DNA of 30,176 nt from JBEKJU01 sp050011095. Lineage in GTDB: Bacteria; Desulfobacterota; Syntrophorhabdia; Syntrophorhabdales; WCHB1-27. The stretch lies in assembly GCA_050011095.1 (NCBI GenBank), contig JBEKJU010000035.1, positions 1-30,176 on the forward strand. Direction: 5' to 3'. The first letter of the stretch is position 1. The number at the start of each line of letters is the position of its first letter. The translations under genes and the position numbers were made by a program. Below the pieces are notes generated by a model. The model was not told where the DNA came from, made no database searches, and saw only the letters and a program-made list of their open reading frames with translations. Shown piece after piece: positions 1-8,395 of this stretch.

Positions 1-12
1 CCCCTTACTGCC

Positions 13-84
13 GTCATTCCGGCGGAAGCCGGAATCCATGTTTCTTTCTGGATTCCGGGTCGCGCTCCGCTTGCCCGGAATGAC
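13..84. repeat. Interspersed inverted repeat (GTCATTCCGG type)
   Basis: The outer arms GTCATTCCGG (13-22) and CCGGAATGAC (75-84) are perfect complements. The inner arms GGAATCCA (31-38) and TGGATTCC (49-56) also pair, so the whole block can fold as a long hairpin. This sequence type is a common intergenic repeat in proteobacterial genomes. Only one copy is visible in this window. Confidence 0.7.
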
Positions 85-377
85 GATAGTTGTGAACGCC
101 GAATACGTCACCGAACTTTCGAGATGGACCACTTAGTATTACCCACAAGAACTCCAGCGGTCCACCGGGGCATCAGGTTCACGGACACACTGCCGCCCGG
201 TTTGGCTAAGTTTCAACACATTTCACAATGTCGCGACACACTTCTTTTTTACACTATTCGCAACCCTTCCGCAAGGGAAAACTGCTCTCGTTTCTGTCTG
301 GGCGCGGAGGTTAACGGCCTTTGACAAATCGAACGATTCGAGGGAAGCATAGGCGCAATAGGGCCACGGGACCGCCC
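85..377. other. Intergenic stretch with no recognised gene
   Basis: Short reading frames exist here, but none has a good ribosome binding site or protein-like composition. I see no promoter or terminator that I can support. Confidence 0.5.
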
Positions 378-818
378 CTACGTCAAATCCCCGGCGAACC
401 GCTCCCTGAGAAACTCGTGGATCTTGTTTCCGATGGACAGACCGAGGTCAATGAACTCCGGACCGAAAACCCTGCCGGTATGGGATCGAAACGTGCCTTT
501 GATGCGCGCTATTCCTTCCATCCCCTCCGGAAATCGAGGAATGACGGCAACGACCGGCGCGTGGGCGAAGCGAAGCATTTCCCAGAGTGTCACCGTGAAA
601 TTGTCCGGTCCCCAGCGGAACTTGTCTGCATCGTAGAGCGTATCGCTGAGGAGTTTGCCCATGGCCGATACCATGATCGGAGGTTCAACGAAGGCCTCGT
701 GGTTTGCGATGGCCTGGACCACGTACTGTCTGCCCTTCTCCGGCACGCCGAGGCTATCGAGTAACGAACCGGCGGCGATGGCGCCGGAGGCCGCGTGGTC
801 TTTATCTCCACGTCGGTC
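378..818 (-). pseudogene. HD-domain phosphohydrolase remnant (C-terminal part)
   Basis: On the minus strand the frame is open from 818 to the stop at 378, but it has no ATG. The first usable start is a GTG at 746, which would give 122 aa. The reading upstream of that GTG still looks like protein (DKDHAASGAIAAGSLLDSLG), which resembles the helix after the HD motif in HD-superfamily metal phosphohydrolases. The later segment has DADKFRWGPDNFT, with an aspartate where such proteins carry a metal ligand. The N-terminal half with the His-Asp pair is missing. In the neighbouring frame the preceding residues (YETDVEIK) would join after a single-base change near 797-806, but that frame is closed by a stop at 836-838. 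I read this as a decayed gene; a short functional C-terminal protein is less likely. Confidence 0.5.
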
Positions 819-1077
819 TCATAGAAACCATTTGCTTACTTTCAGCAAAAGTAGGAAAATGCAGTATTCGCTGCGGCCTAAGATTAGGAGCGGAAAATAA
901 TCGCGGAAGTGGATAGCGCATCGCGCACGGAAAAAGCGTCACGCAAAAACGTTGACCATGTTGCGTGGCTGTGGAAAGGGTAAGAGCAATGACGTATCGA
1001 CATGGCCGGTACAACATTTCCAATCGGCTGGGACATGCTGGAATAAGGAACGTCTGCAGTACTGTCGAGGCAGGCGC

Positions 1078-3438
1078 ATGGCTCATTTAAGTCTTTCGGA
1101 ATGGCTGGCCCGCGCTGAGATTGACAGGCGGTTCCGGGAGAACACGACATCCATCACACACATACCCGCTTCCGAGGGTAGTTTTGCGACCTATCCTCGC
1201 TGGGTGGACCCCATCATGCAGAAGGTCCTTACCAAACGGGGCATCCATAAGCTCTACAGTCATCAGGCCCGCGCCATCGAGCTGGTGCACCAGGGCAAGG
1301 ACGTGGTCCTTGTCACGCCCACGGCCAGCGGGAAGACCCTGTGCTACAACATCCCCGTGCTCCAGAAAATCATCGAGGAACCCGAGACGAGGGCCATCTA
1401 CCTCTTTCCCACAAAAGCCCTGGCCAATGACCAGATGACGGAAGTGCATCATCTCATCGGCGAACTGAAGGCGGACATCAAGACCTTTACTTATGACGGC
1501 GACACACCCGACGACGCCAGACAGGCAATCCGCAAGCAGGGCCACGTGGTGGTCACGAACCCGGACATGCTCCACGCGGGCATTCTGCCGCACCACACCA
1601 AGTGGCAGAAGCTCTTTTCCAATCTCAAGTACGTGGTGGTGGACGAGCTTCACATCTATCGGGGAGTCTTCGGCAGCCATGTGACCAACGTGTTCCGGCG
1701 GCTGAAAAGGGTCTGCCGCTTCTACGGACAGGACCCCATCTTTATCTGCTGTTCCGCAACGGTGGCAAACCCCAGGGAGCACGCGGAAGACCTCATCGAG
1801 AAAGAGGTCGTCCTCATAGACGAGAGCGGCGCGCCACGGTCGGCCAAGACCTTTATTCTGTACAACCCGCCCATCGTAAACAGGGAACTCGGCATACGCC
1901 AGTCATCCCTGACCCCCGCCCGCAACATGATGAGCGAACTCATAGGCAACAAGATTCAGACCATCGCCTTCACCACGAGCAGGCTCTCCGTGGAGGTGCT
2001 TACCAAGTATCTCAAGGACATGTTCAGCCCGAAGATACCCGGTAACGACCACTACGTGACGGGCTATCGCGGCGGCTACCTGCCCAATCTCAGGCGGCAG
2101 ATCGAAAAGGGCCTGCGCGAACGAACCGTCATGGGTGTGGTAAGCACAAATGCCCTCGAACTGGGCATCGACATCGGCGACCTGGAGGCCTGCATCATGG
2201 TGGGCTACCCGGGCTCTATCGCGAGCACCTGGCAACAGGCGGGCAGGGCGGGGCGCAGGGCGGGCGCCAGCCTGGCGATCCTGATCGCGCGGAGCAACCC
2301 CATGGACCAGTTCATCGTGGAGAACCCCGACTATTTCTTTACCCGCTCCCCCGAGCACTGCCGGGTGAACCCGGACAACCTGCTGATCCTGCTCCACCAC
2401 ATCAAGAGCGCGGCCTTCGAACTGCCCTTTGAAGAAGGCGAGCGGTTCGGCAAGGAAGACCTCATGGAGCTGCTCTCCTACCTGGAGGAGAAGGGCGTGC
2501 TTCACCGGGTGGATCAGCGTTGGCACTGGGCGGCCGAGAGCTATCCGGCGGACGAAGTCTCCTTGCGAACCATCAACCCCGAGAACGTCGTGGTGGTGGA
2601 TACCACCGATGCGGCAAACCATAAGGTAATCGCCGAGGTGGATTGGGACAGCGCCTTCACCACGGTCCACGACGATGCCATCTACATGGTGGAATCACAG
2701 CAGTACCACGTGGACTCACTCGATCTGGAGCGTAAGAAGGCCTATGTCAGAAAGGTGGATGTGGATTACTACACCGATGCCATGACCTACACCGGTGTCC
2801 GCGTCATAGAAGACTTCGACAAGAAGATGAAGGGCAGGATCATCGTGGAGCACGGCGAGGTCCACGTGTCCCGCAAGGTGGTGGGCTACAAGAAGATCAA
2901 GTTCTATACCTCGGAAAACGTCGGCTACGGTGATGTGCACCTGCCCGAGAAGGAGATGCACACCACGAGTTACTGGTTTACCACCCCCTGGGACCTGCTC
3001 AAAACGCTTCCGATCAGCCGCTCGGATATCGTTGACGGCCTTGCGGGACTCGCGTACTGCCTGCATCACATATCGGCCATGCTCGTCATGAGCGATATCC
3101 GCGATGTCGATTGGTGTATCGGTGACAAGAGCGGTGAATGGTACGTGCGCCATGGGAGCAACCACCGGGTCATCACCACGAGCCCGAGCCAGCCCGTCAA
3201 TGTCATGGAAGACGCCTACGACCCGACGGTCTTTATCTTCGACGCCTATCCCGGCGGCATCGGGTTTTCGGAGAATCTCTTCGACAGACATGATGAGTTG
3301 ATGCATGCGGTCCGGTCGGTCATTACGTCGTGCCAGTGCGAACACGGGTGTCCCATGTGCGTGGGACCCTTGTTGGAGGTGGGGCCTTCGGCCAAGGGCG
3401 CGGCCCTCTCGATCCTCGATCTGATGGATAAGTCATGA
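1078..3438 (+). CDS. mrfA: MrfA/YprA-like superfamily 2 DNA helicase
   Basis: This encodes a 786-aa ATP-dependent DNA helicase. Visible motifs, numbered from the chosen start, are Walker A TPTASGKT (80-87), the DExH box DELH (189-192), SAT (226-228) and motif VI QQAGRAGRR (386-394). A C-terminal cysteine cluster C752-x-C754-x3-C758-x2-C761 fits the zinc-binding end (DUF1998-like) of the MrfA/YprA group. In Bacillus subtilis, MrfA works with the exonuclease MrfB in mitomycin C damage repair, and a MrfB-like gene follows here with an ATGA overlap. The frame is open from 952, but I chose the ATG at 1078: it has GAGG seven bases upstream and starts the conserved-looking region, while the 42 upstream codons look non-coding. 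The helicase assignment is firm; the repair role is inferred from the pair. Confidence 0.88.
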   Translation: MAHLSLSEWLARAEIDRRFRENTTSITHIPASEGSFATYPRWVDPIMQKVLTKRGIHKLYSHQARAIELVHQGKDVVLVTPTASGKTLCYNIPVLQKIIEEPETRAIYLFPTKALANDQMTEVHHLIGELKADIKTFTYDGDTPDDARQAIRKQGHVVVTNPDMLHAGILPHHTKWQKLFSNLKYVVVDELHIYRGVFGSHVTNVFRRLKRVCRFYGQDPIFICCSATVANPREHAEDLIEKEVVLIDESGAPRSAKTFILYNPPIVNRELGIRQSSLTPARNMMSELIGNKIQTIAFTTSRLSVEVLTKYLKDMFSPKIPGNDHYVTGYRGGYLPNLRRQIEKGLRERTVMGVVSTNALELGIDIGDLEACIMVGYPGSIASTWQQAGRAGRRAGASLAILIARSNPMDQFIVENPDYFFTRSPEHCRVNPDNLLILLHHIKSAAFELPFEEGERFGKEDLMELLSYLEEKGVLHRVDQRWHWAAESYPADEVSLRTINPENVVVVDTTDAANHKVIAEVDWDSAFTTVHDDAIYMVESQQYHVDSLDLERKKAYVRKVDVDYYTDAMTYTGVRVIEDFDKKMKGRIIVEHGEVHVSRKVVGYKKIKFYTSENVGYGDVHLPEKEMHTTSYWFTTPWDLLKTLPISRSDIVDGLAGLAYCLHHISAMLVMSDIRDVDWCIGDKSGEWYVRHGSNHRVITTSPSQPVNVMEDAYDPTVFIFDAYPGGIGFSENLFDRHDELMHAVRSVITSCQCEHGCPMCVGPLLEVGPSAKGAALSILDLMDKS

Positions 3439-4733
3439 GCCTCAAAGACCGGCTGACACGCCTCACTGGGGATGCGGTCAAACCCTTATCGACCGACTCG
3501 AAGCAGGACAGGATCAGCGAACTTCGCGGGAAGATAGACAGGGCCATGAACCGCTCACGCGGCGGCGCCCCGGCAGGTGTCCCCACGACGCGACGGCATG
3601 CAACGCCCCTTGAGCACGTTGTTGCCGGCGAGGAAGCCCGGACGCCGTCCGGTACCTTCTTCGTGTGCCGCAGCACAATGAACCCCGATGATTTCCACGG
3701 ACGCGCGCGTATCCATGATGCCGCGTGCGCCAGTATGGAGGCGGCGGCCTTCCTCGCCGGCCTTCCCATGGTGAAAGACGTGTCGCTATCAGACGGCCTG
3801 TTCCTCGATACCGAGACCACGGGACTTGTGGGCGGCACCGGAACCCTCCCCTTCCTCATCGGGCTCGGGTGGTTCGAGGCGGGTTCATTCGTCACCTGTC
3901 AGCTCTTCGCGCGGGACTTCTCCGAAGAGGGCGCCATGCTGAAGCATCTCGTCGAGCTTGCGTCGGGTAAAAAGTTCCTGGTGACCTTCAACGGCAGGGC
4001 CTATGACCTGAACCTTCTCGCCACTCGGTTCATCCTCAACCGCTGCAAGGACACTTTGTGCGCCATGCCGCACATCGACCTGCTTCACCCGAGCAGAAGA
4101 ATACTTGCCCATCGTCTGGAAAACGCACGCCTGGCAACGATAGAGGCGCATGTCCTCGGCGTCGAGCGTGATGGGGATGTTCCCGGCTTTGAAATTCCCC
4201 AGCGCTATTTCGACTGGCTCAGGCAACGCGACGGGAGGCTGCTGGGGGACGTTTTCACACACAACAAACTGGACGTCGTCTCATTGGCGTCGCTCCTGAA
4301 ATACCTGACCGACCTCGTGGAAGATACTCAAGAGATGGGACATAGCCATCACGGCGATCTCCTCAAGATAGCCGGGCTGATTCACGAACGCGGCGACGGT
4401 GAAAAAGCCGGAAGGATGCTCGAAGCATTGATCTCGTCCCATCACACGGGCGTGGCGACGGGCGCGCGACAGTCGCTTTCCCTCATATACAAAAAGGCTC
4501 ATCGCTGGGAAGAGGCGGCCGTTCTCTGGCAGAAACTTGTTGCGTCAGACCCGCATAATTTCTTTGCGGTCGTTGAGCTTGCCAAATACTACGAGCATCA
4601 TACCCGCGAATCTGAAAAAGCCCTGCAACTTGTGAGCACGCTCCTCGATGAAGCCACAGGCTTGAGCGATGTCGAACGCGCATCAGCGGAATATCGCCTT
4701 CGTCGGCTTCTGCATAAGGTGTCTTCTGAATAG
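3435..4733 (+). CDS. mrfB: MrfB/YprB-like DEDDh exonuclease with TPR-like tail
   Basis: This 432-aa protein has an RNase H-like exonuclease core in the middle. LFLDTETTG carries D125 and E127, FNGRAYDLNLL carries D191, and THNKLDVVSL carries H276 and D280; together these form a complete DEDDh catalytic set. From about residue 305 to the end, the helical repeats (HERGDGEKAGRML, AHRWEEAAVLWQKL, YYEHHTRESEKALQL) look like tetratricopeptide repeats, as in MrfB. The start codon overlaps the helicase stop (ATGA), so the two are very likely translated together. MrfB is known as a metal-dependent exonuclease that acts with MrfA on mitomycin-type lesions. The first 110 residues are less conserved in look and basic, and may bind DNA. 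Confidence 0.85.
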   Translation: MSLKDRLTRLTGDAVKPLSTDSKQDRISELRGKIDRAMNRSRGGAPAGVPTTRRHATPLEHVVAGEEARTPSGTFFVCRSTMNPDDFHGRARIHDAACASMEAAAFLAGLPMVKDVSLSDGLFLDTETTGLVGGTGTLPFLIGLGWFEAGSFVTCQLFARDFSEEGAMLKHLVELASGKKFLVTFNGRAYDLNLLATRFILNRCKDTLCAMPHIDLLHPSRRILAHRLENARLATIEAHVLGVERDGDVPGFEIPQRYFDWLRQRDGRLLGDVFTHNKLDVVSLASLLKYLTDLVEDTQEMGHSHHGDLLKIAGLIHERGDGEKAGRMLEALISSHHTGVATGARQSLSLIYKKAHRWEEAAVLWQKLVASDPHNFFAVVELAKYYEHHTRESEKALQLVSTLLDEATGLSDVERASAEYRLRRLLHKVSSE

Positions 4734-4844
4734 GCGACCCTTCCTTGGAAAAGTACGGGACCGTAAACAAAAAACTAAGGATTCCCGTCCTTTGGTGGCG
4801 GCTTCCTCACCGGACCTTAATGCACTCCGTTTTTCTCAACTAGC

Positions 4845-5027
4845 CTATTTAAGAGCCCCTTTGATCCTTGTCAGCACATCCCTGGGGTAATAGCTGCAGA
4901 CCCCCTTCTTCGCCTTCGGTTGGATCGCCAGTTCATTGATGGCCTTTTTCACTTTGGCGTCCGAGACACCCAATTCCTTCGCGATACCTCCGGATGTGAG
5001 AAGGTCCTCTTGTTTCTCCGTTGTCAT
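4845..5027 (-). CDS. Small helix-turn-helix DNA-binding protein
   Basis: A 60-aa protein whose N-terminal half (LLTSGGIAKELGVSDAKVKK, about residues 9-28) has the pattern of a helix-turn-helix or winged-helix recognition unit, followed by a basic stretch and YYPRDVLTRI. An AGGAGG sits seven bases before the ATG, which strongly supports translation. It lies 94 bases downstream of the glycosyltransferase stop in the same direction and could share its transcript. Its target is unknown; it is too small to hold a separate sensing domain. Confidence 0.7.
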   Translation of the reverse strand: MTTEKQEDLLTSGGIAKELGVSDAKVKKAINELAIQPKAKKGVCSYYPRDVLTRIKGALK

Positions 5028-5121
5028 TTTCTTACCTCCTCCAAAGATTCATGCGAGTCGTTTGGCATTACTTGAAGGCAGCGCCCACAGGGTTTCATTC
5101 GCTCCTTCACCTGAAAGACAG

Positions 5122-6540
5122 CTATCTGGTTCCCCACCCTCGTGACCGCACGGTGAGCACAGCGTACGGAAATATCCACAAAAGCGTAAGGAAGGAAAAA
5201 TAAGAATAGAGGATACCGTAAGGGAAAAGCCAAGAGCGCTCGTTATACAGATAGTAGAGCATATTCAAGGATGAGACGAGCCCTATGGCACAGAAGAGCC
5301 GGAGCATGGTGGTCGGATCTTTGATGGAAAGGGCGGTGCATAGAACAAGGCTGGCCCATCCCACGGGATATCGGAGGTTCGTAATCAATGCGTCTATGAG
5401 ACAGATCGTTCTGGGCCAGAAAGGACGTTTCCATACAATCTTTATAAAGTGAAACATCTCCCGTACGTAACTTCTATCCCAACGCAAGTACATTTTGCAG
5501 AGCCTCTGGTAGGTCCACGGAACCACTGTATGCACCCGCGCCGTTCTCTGGTAAACCGCATCATATCCGGCAGACAGAATAAAGTTGGTCAACGCGCGAT
5601 CCTCACCGTATGTGCAGGGTACCCCGAAGAATCGCTGATGTACCCATGGCTCAAGAACCTGCCGTACCACGGACGTTCTGTAAGCCGAAAGGGCGCCTGG
5701 GCAGCAGTAAACGGTGCCGTATGTTGACTGGACCGCGCGCAGGAAGTCAAAGGAGAGCACGAAACGCACGTGTAGCATGCTGGGAATAAGCCCCTGAGCC
5801 CGGTTGTAGACGAGAACTTTTCCCGCCACGGCACCGACGCGCGGGTCACGGAAAGGACCTACGGCAGCAAGGAGCGTTCCCCGTTCCACCACACTGTCGG
5901 AGTCGACCGTGACCACGATGTCACCCCTGGCGCGCCGAAAACCCGCCTCAAGAGCAGCACGCTTTCCCTTGTTCTTCTTGAAACGGATGGGCGTTACCAG
6001 TTGCGGATACTGCATGGCTGCTGCTTTGATGTGGGTCCATGTATCGTCGGTGCTTCCGTCGTCGATGACCAAAACTTCCAGCCGTTCGCGTGGGTACTCG
6101 GCCGCCAACACGGAATGAATGGCCTGTTGGACCATGGGACCCTCATTGTATGCGGGGATAATGACCGTCAGGTCAAGAGCCTCGCTTCCGACGGCCGGGG
6201 AAAAGGGACGGTAGCGGAACCATAGAACCGTCCTGAATGCGAGAAAGAGGCTGCCCATTAACCCCCAGAGCAGGCTGGGGCGAATGATGATCCTTGACCA
6301 GTCGGCTTTCTGCACTGCAAGGAGCAGGGGCTCAAAGACGTTCCACACGAGGCTCAAGGAGACAACAACGAAAAGGCCTGCCGCTATCCCGATACATATA
6401 AGCAGTTCCAAGAGAGTTCTGGGCGTCTCCCCCGCAATAACAAGCGATAGGGCGTTGGCAGGTTGATAGTCTTCGGAGGAAATGGCCTTTCGAGCGGAGG
6501 CTCGGGGGCCTAAGGAACTGGCCATTGTGCATGTTAACAT
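5122..6540 (-). CDS. Membrane glycosyltransferase family 2 (HAS/NodC-like)
   Basis: A processive-type GT-A glycosyltransferase of about 472 aa. Two hydrophobic N-terminal segments (TLLELLICIGIAAGLFVVVS and a stretch near LLWGLMGSLFLAF) precede the catalytic domain, which starts at LTVIIPAYNEG. It shows the nucleotide-sugar motif VIDDGSTDD, the metal site VDSDS, GEDRALT, and LRWDRSY, which corresponds to the QxxRW motif of polysaccharide synthases with Met in the Gln position. Three hydrophobic segments follow at the C-terminus. This order matches hyaluronan, chitin-oligomer and related synthases that polymerise a sugar at the inner membrane. The sugar cannot be told from sequence. The frame is open to a TTG at 6645, but I prefer the ATG at 6540 (another is at 6525); neither has a strong ribosome binding site, so the start is uncertain. 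Confidence 0.8.
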   Translation of the reverse strand: MLTCTMASSLGPRASARKAISSEDYQPANALSLVIAGETPRTLLELLICIGIAAGLFVVVSLSLVWNVFEPLLLAVQKADWSRIIIRPSLLWGLMGSLFLAFRTVLWFRYRPFSPAVGSEALDLTVIIPAYNEGPMVQQAIHSVLAAEYPRERLEVLVIDDGSTDDTWTHIKAAAMQYPQLVTPIRFKKNKGKRAALEAGFRRARGDIVVTVDSDSVVERGTLLAAVGPFRDPRVGAVAGKVLVYNRAQGLIPSMLHVRFVLSFDFLRAVQSTYGTVYCCPGALSAYRTSVVRQVLEPWVHQRFFGVPCTYGEDRALTNFILSAGYDAVYQRTARVHTVVPWTYQRLCKMYLRWDRSYVREMFHFIKIVWKRPFWPRTICLIDALITNLRYPVGWASLVLCTALSIKDPTTMLRLFCAIGLVSSLNMLYYLYNERSWLFPYGILYSYFSFLTLLWIFPYAVLTVRSRGWGTR

Positions 6541-6754
6541 AAGAACCGGATCAGGGCAAGAAGTATGGAAGAATGTGATCGTGTCCACTCCGGGACAGGA
6601 CAACACCTTACGGAGGCCTTTCAATCTTTTCTTAAACCGTGTCAATCAGCGCTTGCCAATTGTAACATTCAACACTCCTCTAAACGAGGCGAATCCAGGA
6701 GTAGGAAGAACTGGACAATTTCTATTGCGTCTCCCACTTCCCCGTACCGTCTAA

Positions 6755-6912
6755 GGGCTCGGAAGGAAATAAATGAGTCAGATGGCGAAGGATTTTTGGC
6801 CGATCGGCAAGGCGCGGAAAGGCCAAATGTACTGGATGTACATGACCTTTTCGCAACGAAACGGGCGGACAAAAAGACGAGCCAGATGGCCCATTTATTT
6901 CCTGACGAGCCC
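6755..6912. mobile_element. MITE-like element, copy 1 (158 bp)
   Basis: The element begins GGGCTCG and ends CGAGCCC, with a TAA trinucleotide directly outside each end. The terminal 30 or so bases are imperfect inverted repeats (left arm with GAAATAAATGAG, right arm with CATTTATTTCCTG). A second, longer copy lies at 7260-7479 in the same orientation. It carries no transposase, so movement would need an enzyme in trans. The short open frame inside (starting MSQMAKDFWPIG) is shared by both copies but follows from the repeat itself. Confidence 0.75.
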
Positions 6913-6937
6913 TAAGTCTTCCAAGCGATGCTCAGGG

Positions 6938-7084
6938 CTACTTCGGGCCGCAAGCCTGGGCTTCCTTCTCTCTCACCCTGTCCCACAGATCAACCACAAA
7001 GCGAAGTGCCTCCTCCTTATCCCTGTCAAGCACTATGGTCCTCAGAATCTGCATCTCTTTGTCATCGAAGGTGATGGTCTTCAT
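6938..7084 (-). CDS. Small protein of unknown function (48 aa)
   Basis: I do not recognise this family. The product starts MKTITFDDKEMQIL and ends REKEAQACGPK. It is charged, probably helical, and has no membrane segment. Translation is well supported: GAGGAGG lies just upstream of the ATG. A sigma-70-like promoter (TTGACA, 17 bases, AATAAT) sits about 70-100 bases upstream on the same strand, and a GAACC/GGTTC stem-loop at 7106-7120 lies in the leader. The gene and its promoter fill the space between two copies of the same MITE-like element. Confidence 0.65.
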   Translation of the reverse strand: MKTITFDDKEMQILRTIVLDRDKEEALRFVVDLWDRVREKEAQACGPK

Positions 7085-7152
7085 GGATCCTCCTCATCCC
7101 CGGACGAACCTATGCGGTTCTTCTCGGGTATCTTGACCTTATTCTGGAGACT

Positions 7153-7181
7153 ATTATTGTGATTCGTCGGGCTGATGTCAA
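7153..7181 (-). promoter_or_regulatory. Sigma-70-like promoter for the 48-aa gene
   Basis: On the minus strand TTGACA (7181-7176) and AATAAT (7158-7153) are separated by 17 bases. This would start transcription near 7146, in front of the small gene beginning at 7084. Confidence 0.55.
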
Positions 7182-7259
7182 TACCCTTATTGGCTCAATC
7201 ATTCCCCGGGTTTACGAACCGGTGATGAAAAGCCCGTCAGTGCAGGCAACTCCGGGTAA

Positions 7260-7479
7260 GGGCTCGGAAGGAAATAAATGAGTCAGATGGCGAAGGATTT
7301 TTGGCCGATCGGCGAGGCGCGGAAAGGCCAAATGTACTGGATGTACATGACCTTTTCGCAACGAAGCGGGCGGACAGGCGCGGAAAGGCCAAATGTACTG
7401 GATGTACATGACCTTTTCGCAACGAAGCGGGCGGACAAAAAGGACGAGCCAGATGGCCCATTTATTTTCTGACGAGCCC
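7260..7479. mobile_element. MITE-like element, copy 2 (220 bp)
   Basis: It has the same GGGCTCG...CGAGCCC ends and flanking TAA on both sides as the copy at 6755-6912, in the same orientation. It is 62 bp longer: 61 bp come from an internal tandem duplication and one from an extra G near the right arm. The two copies are otherwise almost identical, which suggests recent spread or gene conversion. Confidence 0.75.
7315..7436. repeat. 61-bp tandem duplication inside MITE copy 2
   Basis: Positions 7315-7375 and 7376-7436 are two head-to-tail copies of the same 61 bases, starting AGGCGCGGAAAGGCC and ending GCGGGCGGAC. Copy 1 of the element holds this unit once. Confidence 0.85.
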
Positions 7480-7558
7480 TAAGATGGCACTTGGTGTAAT
7501 CGTTACCGACACGATAATCAGAAGGATAGTTTATGTTTTCACAATGGTCACAAATGCC

Positions 7559-7586
7559 TTGACTGAATCCCTGAAAGATATACAAT
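7559..7586 (+). promoter_or_regulatory. Sigma-70-like promoter before the PhoU-like gene
   Basis: TTGACT (7559-7564) and TACAAT (7581-7586) are spaced by 16 bases, giving a predicted start near 7593 and a leader of about 37 bases to the ATG at 7630. Confidence 0.55.
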
Positions 7587-7629
7587 GTTAGTAGGAAAAC
7601 CATACGCAGGGTGAAAAAGGGGGTCGGGG

Positions 7630-8214
7630 ATGGAGGAAAAACAGTACATTCAAGCAATCTGTGAAATTGTGGATTCGGTCGGGCCAATCCTGGAGGATAT
7701 GAGAAGGTGCATCTTCACCGATGACAAGAAATGTCTGGAGGAAGCTGAAAAAATGCTAAGAGCCAGCCTTCGGTCTTCTCTTCCCTTAGCGGAAGAACTG
7801 GCGGGCAAGAGGGAAAAGAGCATGCTGGAGCTGAAATTTTTGACCGTCTTGCCCTACCTTCAGAAGCTTGGTATTGAGATAGGCGATTTGTTGGGGGTGT
7901 CGACAATAAAGATTGATTCCAGCATACCTTTTACGGAGAAAGCCCTCAAGGAGATCAAGGATGTGATTCTCGGGACCGAGGGGTTGGCGAGGGACACGAA
8001 GGACTTCTTTCTCACGAAGAATCCCCATCTAAGCCAACAGATACAGTCAGATGTGTCAAAACTTTACCGAATGGCCGATGATTTCTCGGTAGAGCACCAG
8101 GACCGGCTGATAAAGGGCCTCTGTTCCCCTAAGGCTTCTTATATCTACCTCGAAATGATGGTGTCTCTCAAGAGGGCCATGTGTCAACTTGCATCCCTTT
8201 CAGAAAAGGCATAG
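7630..8214 (+). CDS. All-helical PhoU-like hypothetical protein
   Basis: A 194-aa soluble protein predicted to be almost entirely helical, with regularly spaced leucines and charged residues and no membrane segment or signal peptide. The pattern of two long helical bundles (residues about 1-90 and 100-190) resembles PhoU-domain proteins, but I see no diagnostic metal-binding motif, so the family call is tentative. The region before the ATG is purine-rich (GGGGGTCGGGG) rather than a clean ribosome binding site. A good promoter lies upstream. It stands alone between the MITE copy and a convergent minus-strand gene. Confidence 0.6.
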   Translation: MEEKQYIQAICEIVDSVGPILEDMRRCIFTDDKKCLEEAEKMLRASLRSSLPLAEELAGKREKSMLELKFLTVLPYLQKLGIEIGDLLGVSTIKIDSSIPFTEKALKEIKDVILGTEGLARDTKDFFLTKNPHLSQQIQSDVSKLYRMADDFSVEHQDRLIKGLCSPKASYIYLEMMVSLKRAMCQLASLSEKA

Positions 8215-8290
8215 CGAGCGAACCATGGGGATACAAGGACCACCGGGGAACTCCTTGAGCTGATTGAAGCGAAGGGCCGGGGGGTGGCTG

Positions 8291-8395
8291 ATACGGAGTC
8301 GCTTATCTTCGCCACATCTTTGTTGTCGCACCAAGGCGCTCCTTGACGTACAAGTAGTACGCCTTAACCATTGTCGAACTTCGAATCCGTGTTAT
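8291..8395. repeat. ATACCGAGT-type repeat, copy B (degenerate)
   Basis: It begins ATACGGAGTCGC and continues with CTTTGTTGTCGC, CTCCTTGACGTAC and GTACGCCTT in the same order as the reverse complement of the copy at 21947-22072. The distal part is shortened and drifted, ending GTGTTAT. The TAA stop codon of the neighbouring minus-strand gene (8394-8392) lies inside this end. Confidence 0.65.

Noticed and set aside
1903..2670. Long minus-strand open frame under the helicase gene (255 codons)
   Set aside because: It is a shadow of a high-GC gene. The plus strand encodes a helicase with all motifs.
6773..7472. Open frames starting MSQMAKDFWPIG in both MITE copies
   Set aside because: They are by-products of the repeat sequence. 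They have no convincing ribosome binding site and their ends differ with the tandem duplication.
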